The translations under genes were made by a program, and so were the position numbers. Below the pieces are notes generated by a model. It saw only the letters and a program-made list of their open reading frames with translations. It had not been told where the DNA came from and ran no database searches. Positions 16,306 to 24,768 of a DNA stretch of 41,791 bases are shown piece after piece. The DNA comes from Deltaproteobacteria bacterium (GTDB taxonomy: Bacteria > Desulfobacterota > Syntrophobacteria > BM002), in assembly GCA_020353155.1 (NCBI GenBank), contig CP070689.1, positions 1,239,843 through 1,281,633 of the forward strand. The letters are read 5' to 3'. Within the stretch, counting starts at the first letter, position 1. Every line of letters begins with the position of its first letter.

Positions 16306-16839
16306 ATGAGGGAAAATACTGCAGGATCTAAGGCAGGATCCTCTAAGGGACCCATAACTCCTACGAACATCCGAAATATCCTTTTTGTTTGCACTGGCAA
16401 CACCTGCCGCAGCCCTTTGGCCGCAGGCTTTCTGAAAAAGTTGTTGGAAAGGAATTCCCTTGGCGAAATGGAGATTGGCTCGGCGGGCCTTACAGCCTTG
16501 CCAGGCAGTCCTTCATCTTTCCATTCTTTACGGGTGGCCCTCGAAAACTCAGTTTCTTTGGAAGAGCACCAAGCCCGCCTAGTCACTGCGGAACTCATTG
16601 ACAATGCAGACCTGATAGTGGTCATGGAACCCGGACACCGACAGCGGTTGCTTGACCGCTACCCTCAAGCTTCTGACAAGATATATCTCCTTCGGCATTT
16701 TGCTCGCTATGGTTCCCGGGAGCGGGGAATCAATGATCCTTACGGTGGCAACCTGGAAGCCTATCGTTTCTGCTTTGAGGACATCAAAGAGTGCGTAGGG
16801 TCACTACATGAGTGGCTCCTCGAGGCTAGTCAATCCTAG
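16306..16839 (+). CDS. Low-molecular-weight protein-tyrosine phosphatase family
   Basis: The CX5R phosphate loop is FVCTGNTCRSP with Cys29 and Arg35, and the general-acid Asp144 lies in NDPYGG. The fold is that of LMW-PTP, related to ArsC. The protein is 177 aa, with about 22 extra N-terminal residues that may be untranslated, since the domain begins at NIRNILFVCTGN. In bacteria such enzymes dephosphorylate tyrosine kinases of polysaccharide export, but no such kinase is nearby. Protein arginine phosphatase activity is an alternative; the residue after the first Thr is Gly, as in that group. Confidence 0.88.
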   Translation: MRENTAGSKAGSSKGPITPTNIRNILFVCTGNTCRSPLAAGFLKKLLERNSLGEMEIGSAGLTALPGSPSSFHSLRVALENSVSLEEHQARLVTAELIDNADLIVVMEPGHRQRLLDRYPQASDKIYLLRHFARYGSRERGINDPYGGNLEAYRFCFEDIKECVGSLHEWLLEASQS

Positions 16840-16921
16840 CTTCTAAATAGTGGCCGGTGCCGAGTGTCTAGTTGCTTTTTCGGGGTTTGCCCTCACCACT
16901 GTTTATGGTACAGTCGCCACT

Positions 16922-17377
16922 ATGACTCACATGGGCCCGTCTAATTACCTGTATCGCTTTTTTCACCCCATCCAGGTCCGTTTTATCGAGACGGACCAGC
17001 AGGGGCATGTATTTTTTGGTCACTTCCTCACCTACTTCGACGTGGCCCTCACCGAGTACTTAAAAGCAATTGACTACAGCTACGACAAATTTCTGCAAGC
17101 CGGGGTTGATTTTTATTACGTGGAGTCACTATGCCAGTACCGCGACCGGGCCTTTTTTGACGAAATTCTCCATGTTCATGCCAGGGTAGGAAAAATCGGC
17201 AATTCCAGTTTCACTTTCGAATTCTCCATCTTCGAGCCTGAATCTCAACGGTTCATTGCTAACGGTCATATTGTCGCGGTGGCCGTTGATCCATCTACAT
17301 CCAAGCCCATTCGCGCACCAGAGAGTTTCCGCCAAGCCGTGGCTCGCTTCGAGGGCAACGGCAGCCAACCTTCTTGA
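16922..17377 (+). CDS. 4HBT/YbgC-type acyl-CoA thioesterase
   Basis: This is a single hot-dog domain of 151 aa from ATG 16922. The family block FIETDQQGHVFFGHFLTYFD has the catalytic Asp in the usual place relative to the H..YL loop. The YESLCQYRDRAFFDE region and FEFSIF beta strands match YbgC relatives. It hydrolyses acyl-CoA thioesters in the cytoplasm; chain preference is unknown. The frame extends up to 16850, but those 24 residues are not family-like. No good ribosome site is seen. Confidence 0.85.
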   Translation: MTHMGPSNYLYRFFHPIQVRFIETDQQGHVFFGHFLTYFDVALTEYLKAIDYSYDKFLQAGVDFYYVESLCQYRDRAFFDEILHVHARVGKIGNSSFTFEFSIFEPESQRFIANGHIVAVAVDPSTSKPIRAPESFRQAVARFEGNGSQPS

Positions 17378-17535
17378 ACCCTGTCAAATCAATAATCAAC
17401 TTGCATATCGACTTGCCATAGAAGGGCCCTACAAAACCTCATGCAGATCGGTTACAGTTTAGTTTGTTCGCCCCCAGATCAGTCTGCCAGCCACCTAACC
17501 ATTTTTGTAAAGCTTCGAAATAAGGAGGAAATAGG

Positions 17536-18237
17536 ATGCTCGTCTTAGGGATTTGCGGAAGTCCCCGGAAGGAAAAGACATCTGGGGTTTACAAGCTTGT
17601 CAACACTGTCCTGGAGGCAACGGGTTTGGAGTACGAGTTCGTTCACCTGAGAAAGAAGCAGATCTCGGGATGTATTGCTTGCCTCGGCTGCGTCAAAGAC
17701 AACGTCTGCAAAGTGGAGGACGATCTGCAGTCCCTTCGTGACAAAATCGTTGAGGCCGACGCTTACGTCATTGGCGCACCCAATTACTACTCGGGGATAA
17801 ACGCTACCACTCATGCTTTCCTGGAGAGATGGTTTCAGTTCCGTCACCAGGAAGGCGATATCCTCTGGGGTAAATTGGGAGTTGCAGTGGGTGTCGGGGG
17901 CACTGCAGGTCACTATCCGGCGGATGAAATAGAGAAGTTCTTCCTTTACAATTTTGTTGAAACAGTGGCCAAGGTCCCAGGGCAAGGTGCAGCCAGTTGT
18001 TTTTCCTGTGGCTATGGTGAAACCTGTAAGGTAGGCATACCATACTTTCTCCATGGTGAAGGAGTTAAGATTGGCGATGATATTATTCCCGATGTGAGCA
18101 AACAACCAGAGGTAATGCAGACAGCAGTTGAAGCAGGTAAAAAACTGGGCCAGAGGCTCAAAGAGGGACACAACCGAGCACAGGTGACTGAAAAGATGCA
18201 AGCAGTTATGATGGAGAAGTTTGAGGGATCAGCTTAA
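17536..18237 (+). CDS. Iron-sulfur flavoprotein (Isf-like, NADPH-dependent FMN reductase fold)
   Basis: The protein is 233 aa, with AAGGAGG ahead of the ATG. The flavodoxin-like phosphate loop GSPRKEKTSG (8-17) binds FMN. The compact CX2CX2CX5C motif (Cys46, 49, 52, 58) is the [4Fe-4S] motif of archaeal and anaerobic Isf proteins. A second cluster, CX2CX5C (Cys155, 158, 164), lies in the C-terminal half and is not part of the standard Isf motif. It probably serves electron transfer or peroxide/oxygen defence in an anaerobe. It is followed by a strong terminator. Confidence 0.9.
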   Translation: MLVLGICGSPRKEKTSGVYKLVNTVLEATGLEYEFVHLRKKQISGCIACLGCVKDNVCKVEDDLQSLRDKIVEADAYVIGAPNYYSGINATTHAFLERWFQFRHQEGDILWGKLGVAVGVGGTAGHYPADEIEKFFLYNFVETVAKVPGQGAASCFSCGYGETCKVGIPYFLHGEGVKIGDDIIPDVSKQPEVMQTAVEAGKKLGQRLKEGHNRAQVTEKMQAVMMEKFEGSA

Positions 18238-18272
18238 GATTTATTTTCTTGCATAAATTGAAATTAATAAGG

Positions 18273-18303
18273 GACCATCTTCAGCAAACGAAGGTGGTCT
18301 TTT
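18273..18303 (+). terminator. Intrinsic terminator of the iron-sulfur flavoprotein gene
   Basis: A 10-bp stem (18273-18282 with 18290-18299, one G-T pair) with a 7-base loop is followed by TTTT and, after one G, TTT. Confidence 0.9.
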
Positions 18304-18432
18304 GTTTCCTCCTTTTTCAACTCTCCTCATTGCATTGGAAATCTTTTGAACTTATCTTGCTACACAAACCAGGTAAATGACCAATAGAGCATTGACTCAT
18401 ACTGTTGATTTCGAAAGTGGGAGACTCAAGGA

Positions 18433-21201
18433 ATGTCTTGGAGCATTATTAGTGTCAACCTATTACGTCTGAAAAAGCACGCCATAATAGCTCTGGGCTT
18501 ACTCTGTATCTATGCAATTTGTGGCTTTCTAGTAGCGCCTGCAATCATCAAATACAAAGCACCAGCAATCATTACCGAGCAGTTGGGTCGAAAAGCCACG
18601 GTAGAGCAAGTTAGGCTCAATCCGTTCGTGCTTTCACTCACTGTCAGAGGCTTCGAGCTCGAGGAGCCAAATGGCGAGCCCTTCGCCGGCTTTGAAGAAT
18701 TCTATGTCAATTTCCAGCTATCCTCCCTTTTTCGCCTGGCCTTCACCTTCGCCGATGTCAGCTTGATTGCACCCTACGGGCATGTGAAGATCTTGGCAGA
18801 CGGTAAGCTCAATTTTTCAGATCTCCTTGCCAAAATGGCACGGGAGGAATCCCCGCAAGATCCAAGTGGCGAGTTGCCTCCTGTAAGAATCCAACGATTG
18901 CACATCGACGGGGGACGATTAGTCTTCAGTGATCTGTCCATGCCCACCCCCTACGAAGAGAAGATTTTTCCCATACAACTTACTTTGAACAATTTCAACA
19001 CCCGTAAGGAAGCCAATAGCCCCTATAGTTTCACTGCCTCCTTAGGTGAAAGCGCGGTTATTAGCTGGGAGGGAGATCTCTCGGTTACCCCCTTACGGTC
19101 GCAAGGAAGGTTTGCGATCAACAAAGGAGATACAGTCGATCTGTGGAAGTACATTCAGGATTACGTCAATTTTAAACTGACTAGCGGCAAAGTGGATATC
19201 TCCGGCAGTTACATGTTTGCTCTAACTGGTGGTGCTCCAAATATTGAATTGACTGAAGGAGAATTTGAACTCAGTGAGTTGATATTAGTCGTTAAAGAAA
19301 GCGAAAGCATGATCCTCTCGGTACCTTCCCTGTCCATACGTGTTGCCGGGGCAAATTTAATCAACAAGCAGGTTGTGGTTGCTGCGGTTACCTCAAAAGG
19401 GGCAAGGGCTAATGGGTGGCTCTCACCCGATGGCAAGTTCATGCATGAGACGGTTTTTGCCTTGGATGCTCTCGAGGAGAGGTTCGATAATTGGTCGGCA
19501 AGGGGAGATGAACCAAAAGAGGACACCCAGCCTTGGGTCATCAACATTGATGAGGTGAATCTTGAAGACTATGCAGTTTATTTCGAGGACCGTACTCTTA
19601 AGGAACCGAAAAAGATTAACCTAGATTCCATAGAGGTTGACCTAAAGCATTTAAGCAATAAAAAGGGGGCGCAGGCAGAAATTAACGCTGCCCTGAAACT
19701 CAATCAGACTGGAATTGTGGAGGTCAAGGGGCTCGCCACCATTAATCCTGTGTCCGCCGATCTTACCCTGAAGGTGGCTCAGAATCCCGTTAAACCCATG
19801 CAGCCATATGTTGATGCGGTTGCCCCAGTTGAACTGGCGAGTGGCACAACAAATCTCGAGGGCCGGGTATGGTATCAAGCCCTGGGTGGTGATGGACCTA
19901 AAATTCGTTTTGAGGGCCAGGCTGATATTGAAAATCTCAGGACATTTGATCGCAGTAAATCAGAGGATCTTTATTCCCTTAAGAAATTGGCGATCAAAGG
20001 ACTGGCACTTGATCTTGATCCTAACAAGCTGAGAGTGTCTGAAGTTTTTCTGAGCCAACCTGATTTCAAGGTCGCTATCTGGCCCGATGGAAAAATCAAT
20101 GTGGCAACCATTTTATCCATGAAGGATGATTCCACCAAGGAAGCGGAGAACGGCAAGAAGGTGGAAACACTTTTAGATAAGGTGGTTAAATATATCACTC
20201 TCCAAATAGAAGGACCCATGCCAATCACCGTCGATACTGTCCGGGTTGAAAAGGGCGCGGTAGATTTTTCCGACCTTTTTGTAAAGCCGAATTTCGCTGC
20301 AGACGTCAGAAACCTCAAGGGAAGGGTAAAAGGTTTGTCCTCCAAGCCTGGGACTCGGGCAGATGTCTTGCTGGAGGGCGAGGTAAACAAATACTCTCCG
20401 GTGAAAATATCCGGCCAGATAAATCCTCTCATCAAAGACAAATATGCTGACCTGGCAATGTCATTCAAAAACTTCGACCTTAGCTCAACCTCCCCTTACT
20501 CAGGTAGGTTTGCTGGTTACACCATCGAAAAAGGTAAGCTATCATTGGATCTGAAATACCAGGTGTCTGAAAACGTTTTCACTGGTGAAAACAGAATTAC
20601 TGTGGAACAACTCACCCTGGGTGAGCGGGTGGAAAGCCCTGATGCCACCAAACTGCCGGTGAGCCTTGCAGTAGCCTTGCTCAAGGATGCCAATGGCAAT
20701 ATTAAACTAGATGTACCCGTGAAGGGTGACATCAACGACCCCCATTTCGACTTTGGCAAGGTTATAGCGCACACTTTGAGTAATACAATCACCAAAGTGG
20801 TGAGTTCTCCTTTTGCCGCCCTCGGCAGTCTTGTTGGAGGAAATGGGGAGGAACTGAGTTATATAGAGTTTGAATTCGGCAGTGCGACCCTTGGTCCAGA
20901 ACAGATCGAAAAACTGGATAAACTTGTCAAGGCACTTCAGGAGCGACCCGGGTTGCGGCTTGAGATTACAGGTAGGGCCGACAAGGAAAATGATCGGTCT
21001 GTACTGACTAAAATTGAAAACCAGGCAGTTGATGATGAAAGGCTGCTACTGCTTGCTCAGGACCGGTCTGGGCAAATTAAGACTCACCTGGTCGAAACCG
21101 GAGGAGTCTCAGCCGAAAGGATATCGCTAAACCGGGAGCAGATACTCGAGTCTTCAGAAGGCGATCACTCCCGGACCAATTTAAATCTCGCGGGTAGTTA
21201 A
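18433..21201 (+). CDS. DUF748 / AsmA-like envelope protein with OmpA-like C-terminus
   Basis: The protein is 922 aa. An N-terminal membrane anchor (about 15-37) precedes a long beta-rich periplasmic region with AsmA-type repeats (LNPFVLSLTVRGFELEEP near the start, then further DUF748 blocks). The last 110 residues (YIEFEFGSATLGPEQIEKL onward) resemble OmpA-type peptidoglycan-binding sequence, as is usual for DUF748 proteins. AsmA-like proteins form hydrophobic grooves bridging the membranes and are implicated in phospholipid transport to the outer membrane. The role here is inferred from that. AAGGA lies just before the ATG. Ten bases separate it from the next gene, so they are probably an operon. 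Confidence 0.88.
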   Translation: MSWSIISVNLLRLKKHAIIALGLLCIYAICGFLVAPAIIKYKAPAIITEQLGRKATVEQVRLNPFVLSLTVRGFELEEPNGEPFAGFEEFYVNFQLSSLFRLAFTFADVSLIAPYGHVKILADGKLNFSDLLAKMAREESPQDPSGELPPVRIQRLHIDGGRLVFSDLSMPTPYEEKIFPIQLTLNNFNTRKEANSPYSFTASLGESAVISWEGDLSVTPLRSQGRFAINKGDTVDLWKYIQDYVNFKLTSGKVDISGSYMFALTGGAPNIELTEGEFELSELILVVKESESMILSVPSLSIRVAGANLINKQVVVAAVTSKGARANGWLSPDGKFMHETVFALDALEERFDNWSARGDEPKEDTQPWVINIDEVNLEDYAVYFEDRTLKEPKKINLDSIEVDLKHLSNKKGAQAEINAALKLNQTGIVEVKGLATINPVSADLTLKVAQNPVKPMQPYVDAVAPVELASGTTNLEGRVWYQALGGDGPKIRFEGQADIENLRTFDRSKSEDLYSLKKLAIKGLALDLDPNKLRVSEVFLSQPDFKVAIWPDGKINVATILSMKDDSTKEAENGKKVETLLDKVVKYITLQIEGPMPITVDTVRVEKGAVDFSDLFVKPNFAADVRNLKGRVKGLSSKPGTRADVLLEGEVNKYSPVKISGQINPLIKDKYADLAMSFKNFDLSSTSPYSGRFAGYTIEKGKLSLDLKYQVSENVFTGENRITVEQLTLGERVESPDATKLPVSLAVALLKDANGNIKLDVPVKGDINDPHFDFGKVIAHTLSNTITKVVSSPFAALGSLVGGNGEELSYIEFEFGSATLGPEQIEKLDKLVKALQERPGLRLEITGRADKENDRSVLTKIENQAVDDERLLLLAQDRSGQIKTHLVETGGVSAERISLNREQILESSEGDHSRTNLNLAGS

Positions 21202-21217
21202 TGGCAAAGATGTGATT

Positions 21218-21613
21218 ATGGACAACGAGGAGCTTATCGAAAAACTGGCCCACGAGGTGGCCGAGTGGGAATATTCAACCTATTATTTGGAGAAGGAAGA
21301 ACTCTTCGACCTCGAAGGTTTTTTACTGGACCACCATGCTCATGCTCTTAAAGAAGAGCTTGAAGAGACTTACGGTAGACCTCTCAACGAAAAGTTCTGG
21401 GTCGGCTCCCTCGCCTACCAACGGCTGAAAAGAACGCGGGAGGTAGTAAAAGAAATGGATGCCGAGCAGGAAAGGAAGCGAGAGGAGTTTGCTGAGTCGC
21501 TAGTGGAAAACAAGAAGGCCCGAGAACAACTATTGAGAGATTTGAGAGCAAGTCAGCGGAGAAGTCAACTTAGAGTCATTCCTGGTGGGCAGAGCAATTC
21601 CTCAAAAAAATAA
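21218..21613 (+). CDS. Small charged coiled-coil protein, unknown function
   Basis: I do not recognise a family. The 131 residues are highly charged, with long Glu/Lys/Arg-rich helices (about residues 75-115) that look like a coiled coil, and no signal peptide. ATG 21218 is preferred over the GTG at 21212. It lies 16 bases behind the DUF748 gene and is probably co-transcribed. Confidence 0.7.
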   Translation: MDNEELIEKLAHEVAEWEYSTYYLEKEELFDLEGFLLDHHAHALKEELEETYGRPLNEKFWVGSLAYQRLKRTREVVKEMDAEQERKREEFAESLVENKKAREQLLRDLRASQRRSQLRVIPGGQSNSSKK

Positions 21614-21688
21614 CCTCCCCAATCCAAAACCCCATAAGTACACCCTCCTCTCCCTATAGGTAAAAAATTAGCCTCACCTCATTAACCA

Positions 21689-21725
21689 CTCTTTCCCCTC
21701 CCCCTTTACAGGGGAGGGGAAAGAG
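21689..21725. repeat. Perfect 15-bp inverted repeat (REP-like hairpin)
   Basis: Bases 21689-21703 are the exact complement of 21711-21725 around a 7-base loop. The arms are C/T-rich on one side and G/A-rich on the other. No T-run follows on either strand, so this looks like a dispersed palindromic element in the convergent gap between two genes rather than a classic terminator. Confidence 0.65.
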
Positions 21726-21768
21726 GTTGTCGGACAGTCTCTACAGAGGAATCGTATAGAGGTGAGTT

Positions 21769-21990
21769 TTACTTGATTGCACTGGGCTGACAAAGTTGAT
21801 CCGGCTCCATGGCGACCCTGCCGCAACCCGAGCAGGAATACTTCATGGCTGCCAGTTTGTCCCTGCACATGTGTTTGGTATCCGTCTCCGGCGTGCCGCA
21901 AAAGCTGCACTTGGACGCCTCTCCGCAGGGATTGCATAAATGTCCAGGTTCACTTGCAACGGCTCCGCAATTTTTACAGGTGTAAGCCAT
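21769..21990 (-). CDS. Three-unit zinc-ribbon mini-protein
   Basis: The 73-residue protein has ten cysteines arranged as three tandem CX2CX10C units (Cys5/8/19, Cys28/31/42, Cys53/56/67) plus Cys22. The first and third units are clearly related (YTCKNCGAVASEPGHLC and YSCSGCGRVAMEPDQLC). AAGGAG lies 7 bases before the ATG. I know no named family with this exact layout. It probably binds two or three zinc or iron ions; the function is unknown. Confidence 0.78.
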   Translation of the reverse strand: MAYTCKNCGAVASEPGHLCNPCGEASKCSFCGTPETDTKHMCRDKLAAMKYSCSGCGRVAMEPDQLCQPSAIK

Positions 21991-22234
21991 ATTTGTTCTC
22001 CTTTTTTATAGTCAGTCGATTTCTTTGAATTGAACTTCCTTTTTATCCATAAGTACTAAGGCAAGAATGTCAACCTCCTTCCGCTCTCAAATCCTCCTCT
22101 CGCCCGCTCTGAACCTCTCGAAGGGCCCCACATCACGTCTCTCTCACGTACTCTCAGCGCTTTGCTTTTGTAACAAAGGACAGCCAGGTTGCGTAATTGG
22201 TTGAAATAGTAAAAAGTTTTCATAAAATAGGTCC

Positions 22235-22325
22235 TTGATGTTGGATGCTTGATTCTTGATGCTCGATGCTGGATACTGGATTTTGATACGCGACTCGAGT
22301 TGAACATCTGATCTGGAATATGGGA
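22235..22325. repeat. Degenerate 7-bp array (GATGCTN type)
   Basis: Thirteen units in register run from TTGATGT through TCGATGC to TATGGGA. The array is in the divergent gap between the zinc-ribbon gene and the HEAT-repeat gene. Bases 22000-22234 show no gene. Confidence 0.82.
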
Positions 22326-22501
22326 TCTGTTTTGTAATAACTTTTGCGAATTCTCTGGCCGTTGACCCTATGCCTCAGTCTGCAATCAAAGTTCTGCCCT
22401 TTTTCAATGCGAATTACATATTTATAATTGCAACTTGAGATTAAAATAATAGCAGTGGTAAGTAAAAATAAAAAATTGGAAATCATAACTTTAAGTGGTA
22501 A

Positions 22502-22557
22502 ATACAATGCTAAATACAAAATCATAAATGAGAAATGACAAATGCAAAATGATAATT
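22502..22557. repeat. Degenerate 7-bp array at the start of the HEAT-repeat gene
   Basis: Eight units in register (for example GAGAAAT, GACAAAT and GCAAAAT) run into the first codons of the HEAT-repeat gene and include its likely ATG (22542). Confidence 0.8.
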
Positions 22558-23537
22558 TACTTGTGCTTCCGACTCCTCCGCGAAAAATCATCCTGTTATT
22601 CTTACTAACTGCGTGGCTTACAAGCTGTGCTCCAACAAAGAATGTATGGTATCAGGAAGACATTTCAAGCGTGATGATGCATACCGACCTTGAATCATGC
22701 ACAACTGACCCCCAGGATGATAGGAGGCTGGCTTACTGCATGCGGGCCAAGGGCTACCTGCAAATCTCCCAACCCCAGGCGGAACTGCTATCTGTGAGGT
22801 CTCTGGAGGAAGAGGGGTTGGATGCTGAAGAAATTGCCCAGAGCCTGCAATGGAGCAGGAGAAAAGTCTTGCTCTACCTGGACGAAGATTATGATCTGCC
22901 CCGTACTGCTTCCCTCGGTCGGCAACCCGTAGAAATCGCAATGAAAATAGGCAAAGCGGCAGTGAGGCCTCTAATATATGACCTTAAAGACCGTGATCCT
23001 CTAGTGCGAAGTAATTCGGTAAAGGCTTTGGGCGCAATTCAGGACCCTAGGGCAGTGGAGCCTCTAATTAAGGTGCTGAAAGACAAAGATCCTCTCATTC
23101 AAAGACAGGCGGTACAAGCGCTCGGAAGGATCAATGACCCTCGGGCGGTAGAACCCCTGATTGTTGTTCTGGAGGATAGAAGAAGAAGACCCTATGTACG
23201 AATGAGCGCGGCAGAAGCCCTGGGTTCACTGGGAGATCCCAGGGCAGTGGAAGCTTTGATTGTGGCCCTCGAGGACGAACACTGGGAAGTGAGAAGTCAC
23301 GCTGCTGAGGCGCTGGGTAGGATTCAGGATCCCCTTGCAGTAGAACCGCTTATTGGTGCATTGAAGGACCAGGATGTCACAGTGAGGGGTAATGCGGTGG
23401 ACGCACTGGCCAAGATCAGGGATCCCCGCGCTCTAGAACCTCTGTCTGCAGCCCTGACAGACAAGAGCAGAATGGTTCGCCAGAAAGCTGGTCGAGCATT
23501 GACATTGATTGCTGGGGAAGACTTCAGCGACCGCTAA
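22542..23537 (+). CDS. HEAT-repeat (PBS-lyase-like) lipoprotein
   Basis: The protein is 331 aa. The N-terminus has a hydrophobic stretch and lipobox LTSC with Cys29, so it is a likely outer- or inner-membrane lipoprotein. After a linker, about six HEAT repeats of 31 residues (DPRAVEPLI.VLKD.D..VR..A..ALG) fill residues 140-325. Such solenoids are scaffolds. The ATG 22542 lies within a heptad repeat array and has no clear Shine-Dalgarno; GTG 22563 is an alternative. It is convergent with the TIR gene, with only 19 bases between their stops. Confidence 0.88.
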   Translation: MQNDNLLVLPTPPRKIILLFLLTAWLTSCAPTKNVWYQEDISSVMMHTDLESCTTDPQDDRRLAYCMRAKGYLQISQPQAELLSVRSLEEEGLDAEEIAQSLQWSRRKVLLYLDEDYDLPRTASLGRQPVEIAMKIGKAAVRPLIYDLKDRDPLVRSNSVKALGAIQDPRAVEPLIKVLKDKDPLIQRQAVQALGRINDPRAVEPLIVVLEDRRRRPYVRMSAAEALGSLGDPRAVEALIVALEDEHWEVRSHAAEALGRIQDPLAVEPLIGALKDQDVTVRGNAVDALAKIRDPRALEPLSAALTDKSRMVRQKAGRALTLIAGEDFSDR

Positions 23538-23556
23538 GAACCCCAGAGGAAGTTGC

Positions 23557-24588
23557 TCAAGCAGTCTTGCTCTCTGCCAAGTACTGCTCACCTTTTGCGG
23601 CGATCTTGTATTCGGGAGGTCTGCCAACTTCAACAGATATGTTTATGTATGCTTGTTCCTTGAGAACATCCAGATAAGGTTCTAATTTGGGGCCAACTAT
23701 ACCCAGTAAATCTGACAAATCTTCCAAGGGATATCCCGTGTCCCCGGCTTCAGAAAGGAGCGTGAGAACTCTCTTCTGAACGCTCTCCGGTTCAGCTGCT
23801 TCATCTTTCTTCTTGCCACGTTTCTTCTTCTTTTTGATTACAACTCCCGGGGAACTCCGAGGTTTGGGTTTCGGCTCGCTGGTCTCCTTTCTATCCCTCA
23901 ATCTCTCTTCAATAGCGCCATCTATTTCCTCATCTAACCCTTCCTCGACCAGCTGTATCTCCGGGGGCGTCTCATCAACCTTCTTTGCCTTTTCGCTTGC
24001 CACAGATGCAGTATAATCTTGGCCCGCCGTTGGAGCAGTTTCAGCTCCAGCCCGAACTTCAACCTGCCCTTCACTTATATGAACGGCTGGAATTTCTCTA
24101 TCGCTGGCTTGAGCTGATGATGCAATCGATACCAGAGTAGCGCGCAACTCGGCTTTCATGGTGTCATAGGAGAGTCTTGGAAGTCGCTTGATGCCGAATC
24201 GTTTTGCCAAGTCGTTGAAGAGCTGCTCCATAAAATCTTCATTTTCAACCTCCAACACGTCGAAGGTGCGAAGGTGTGGCGGGAGACCAACCTTGTTCAA
24301 ACCCGAGTGGCAGATACAAGTTATCGCTATACTCTTGGTCCAGGCGCAGCCGAATTCAAAGTGTATCCACGGTTGACGGATTGATTTCGGGCTACATATT
24401 ACCAAAAGGAGCTCGGCACTGGTCAGTGAACCATCCAGTTCCACCAGCCATTTATCTCCCACCCCCCTCTCGCCAGAATTGCTGCTAAGGAACACTTCAA
24501 ATTGTCCAAGGAAGGTAGATTCAATGAAGTCCTTCAGAAGTAAAGCAAACAAGGCCTCGTCTGAAACATGGCTGATCAATATCTTCAA
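23557..24588 (-). CDS. TIR-domain protein with Lys-rich linker and C-terminal winged helix
   Basis: Residues 1-150 look like a TIR_2 domain: KILISHVSDEALFALLLKDF begins beta-A, and ICSPKSIRQPWIHFEFGCAW matches the S.P...SPWV.fE.g. block, with Glu78 at the place of the NADase catalytic glutamate. A disordered acidic then Lys-rich linker follows (about 160-265). Residues 266-343 form a winged helix-turn-helix (LTLLSEAGDTGYPLEDLSDLL). The start is TTG 24588 with GGGAGG 9 bases upstream; an ATG between them hits a stop at once. Bacterial TIR proteins are often NAD-cleaving immune effectors. No other defence gene is adjacent, so that role is only a possibility. A sigma54-like promoter precedes it. 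Confidence 0.82.
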   Translation of the reverse strand: MKILISHVSDEALFALLLKDFIESTFLGQFEVFLSSNSGERGVGDKWLVELDGSLTSAELLLVICSPKSIRQPWIHFEFGCAWTKSIAITCICHSGLNKVGLPPHLRTFDVLEVENEDFMEQLFNDLAKRFGIKRLPRLSYDTMKAELRATLVSIASSAQASDREIPAVHISEGQVEVRAGAETAPTAGQDYTASVASEKAKKVDETPPEIQLVEEGLDEEIDGAIEERLRDRKETSEPKPKPRSSPGVVIKKKKKRGKKKDEAAEPESVQKRVLTLLSEAGDTGYPLEDLSDLLGIVGPKLEPYLDVLKEQAYINISVEVGRPPEYKIAAKGEQYLAESKTA

Positions 24589-24635
24589 TTCTTCATTCCT
24601 CCCAAGATTTTTTTCTCTTCAACCACGTACACTTA

Positions 24636-24652
24636 GCACGACTCGTGCCAAA
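24636..24652 (-). promoter_or_regulatory. Sigma54-like promoter for the TIR gene
   Basis: On the minus strand TTGGCAC-N5-GTGCT shows exact GG-N10-GC spacing; the -12 half differs at one base from TTGC. The start site would be near 24624, with the ribosome site and TTG start following. The same bases form a palindrome (GCACGA-C-TCGTGC), so a repressor site is an alternative. Confidence 0.45.
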
Positions 24653-24685
24653 AATGGTCAAAGAGGGAGTCATGGGTTAGCCCAT

Positions 24686-24715
24686 AAAAAAAGCCATGCC
24701 CAAATGGCATGGCTT
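24686..24715 (-). terminator. Intrinsic terminator of the flavodoxin gene
   Basis: Bases 24691-24700 and 24706-24715 form a perfect 10-bp stem with a 5-base loop. On the minus strand the stem runs into at least six T residues. It is downstream of the flavodoxin gene and upstream of the TIR promoter, insulating the two. Confidence 0.85.
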
Positions 24716-24768
24716 TAACACCAAGGCTTATTGCAACACCCACAAGGCTCTGGGTTTTCAGCACCCTC

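Noticed and set aside
21674..21937. Second minus-strand frame overlapping the three-unit zinc-ribbon gene
   Set aside because: Shadow of the real gene; it crosses the 15-bp palindrome and lacks a ribosome site.
22056..22307. Minus-strand frame in the divergent gap
   Set aside because: Its N-terminal part is translated heptad repeat (Ser/Arg/Ile-rich) and it has no family support.
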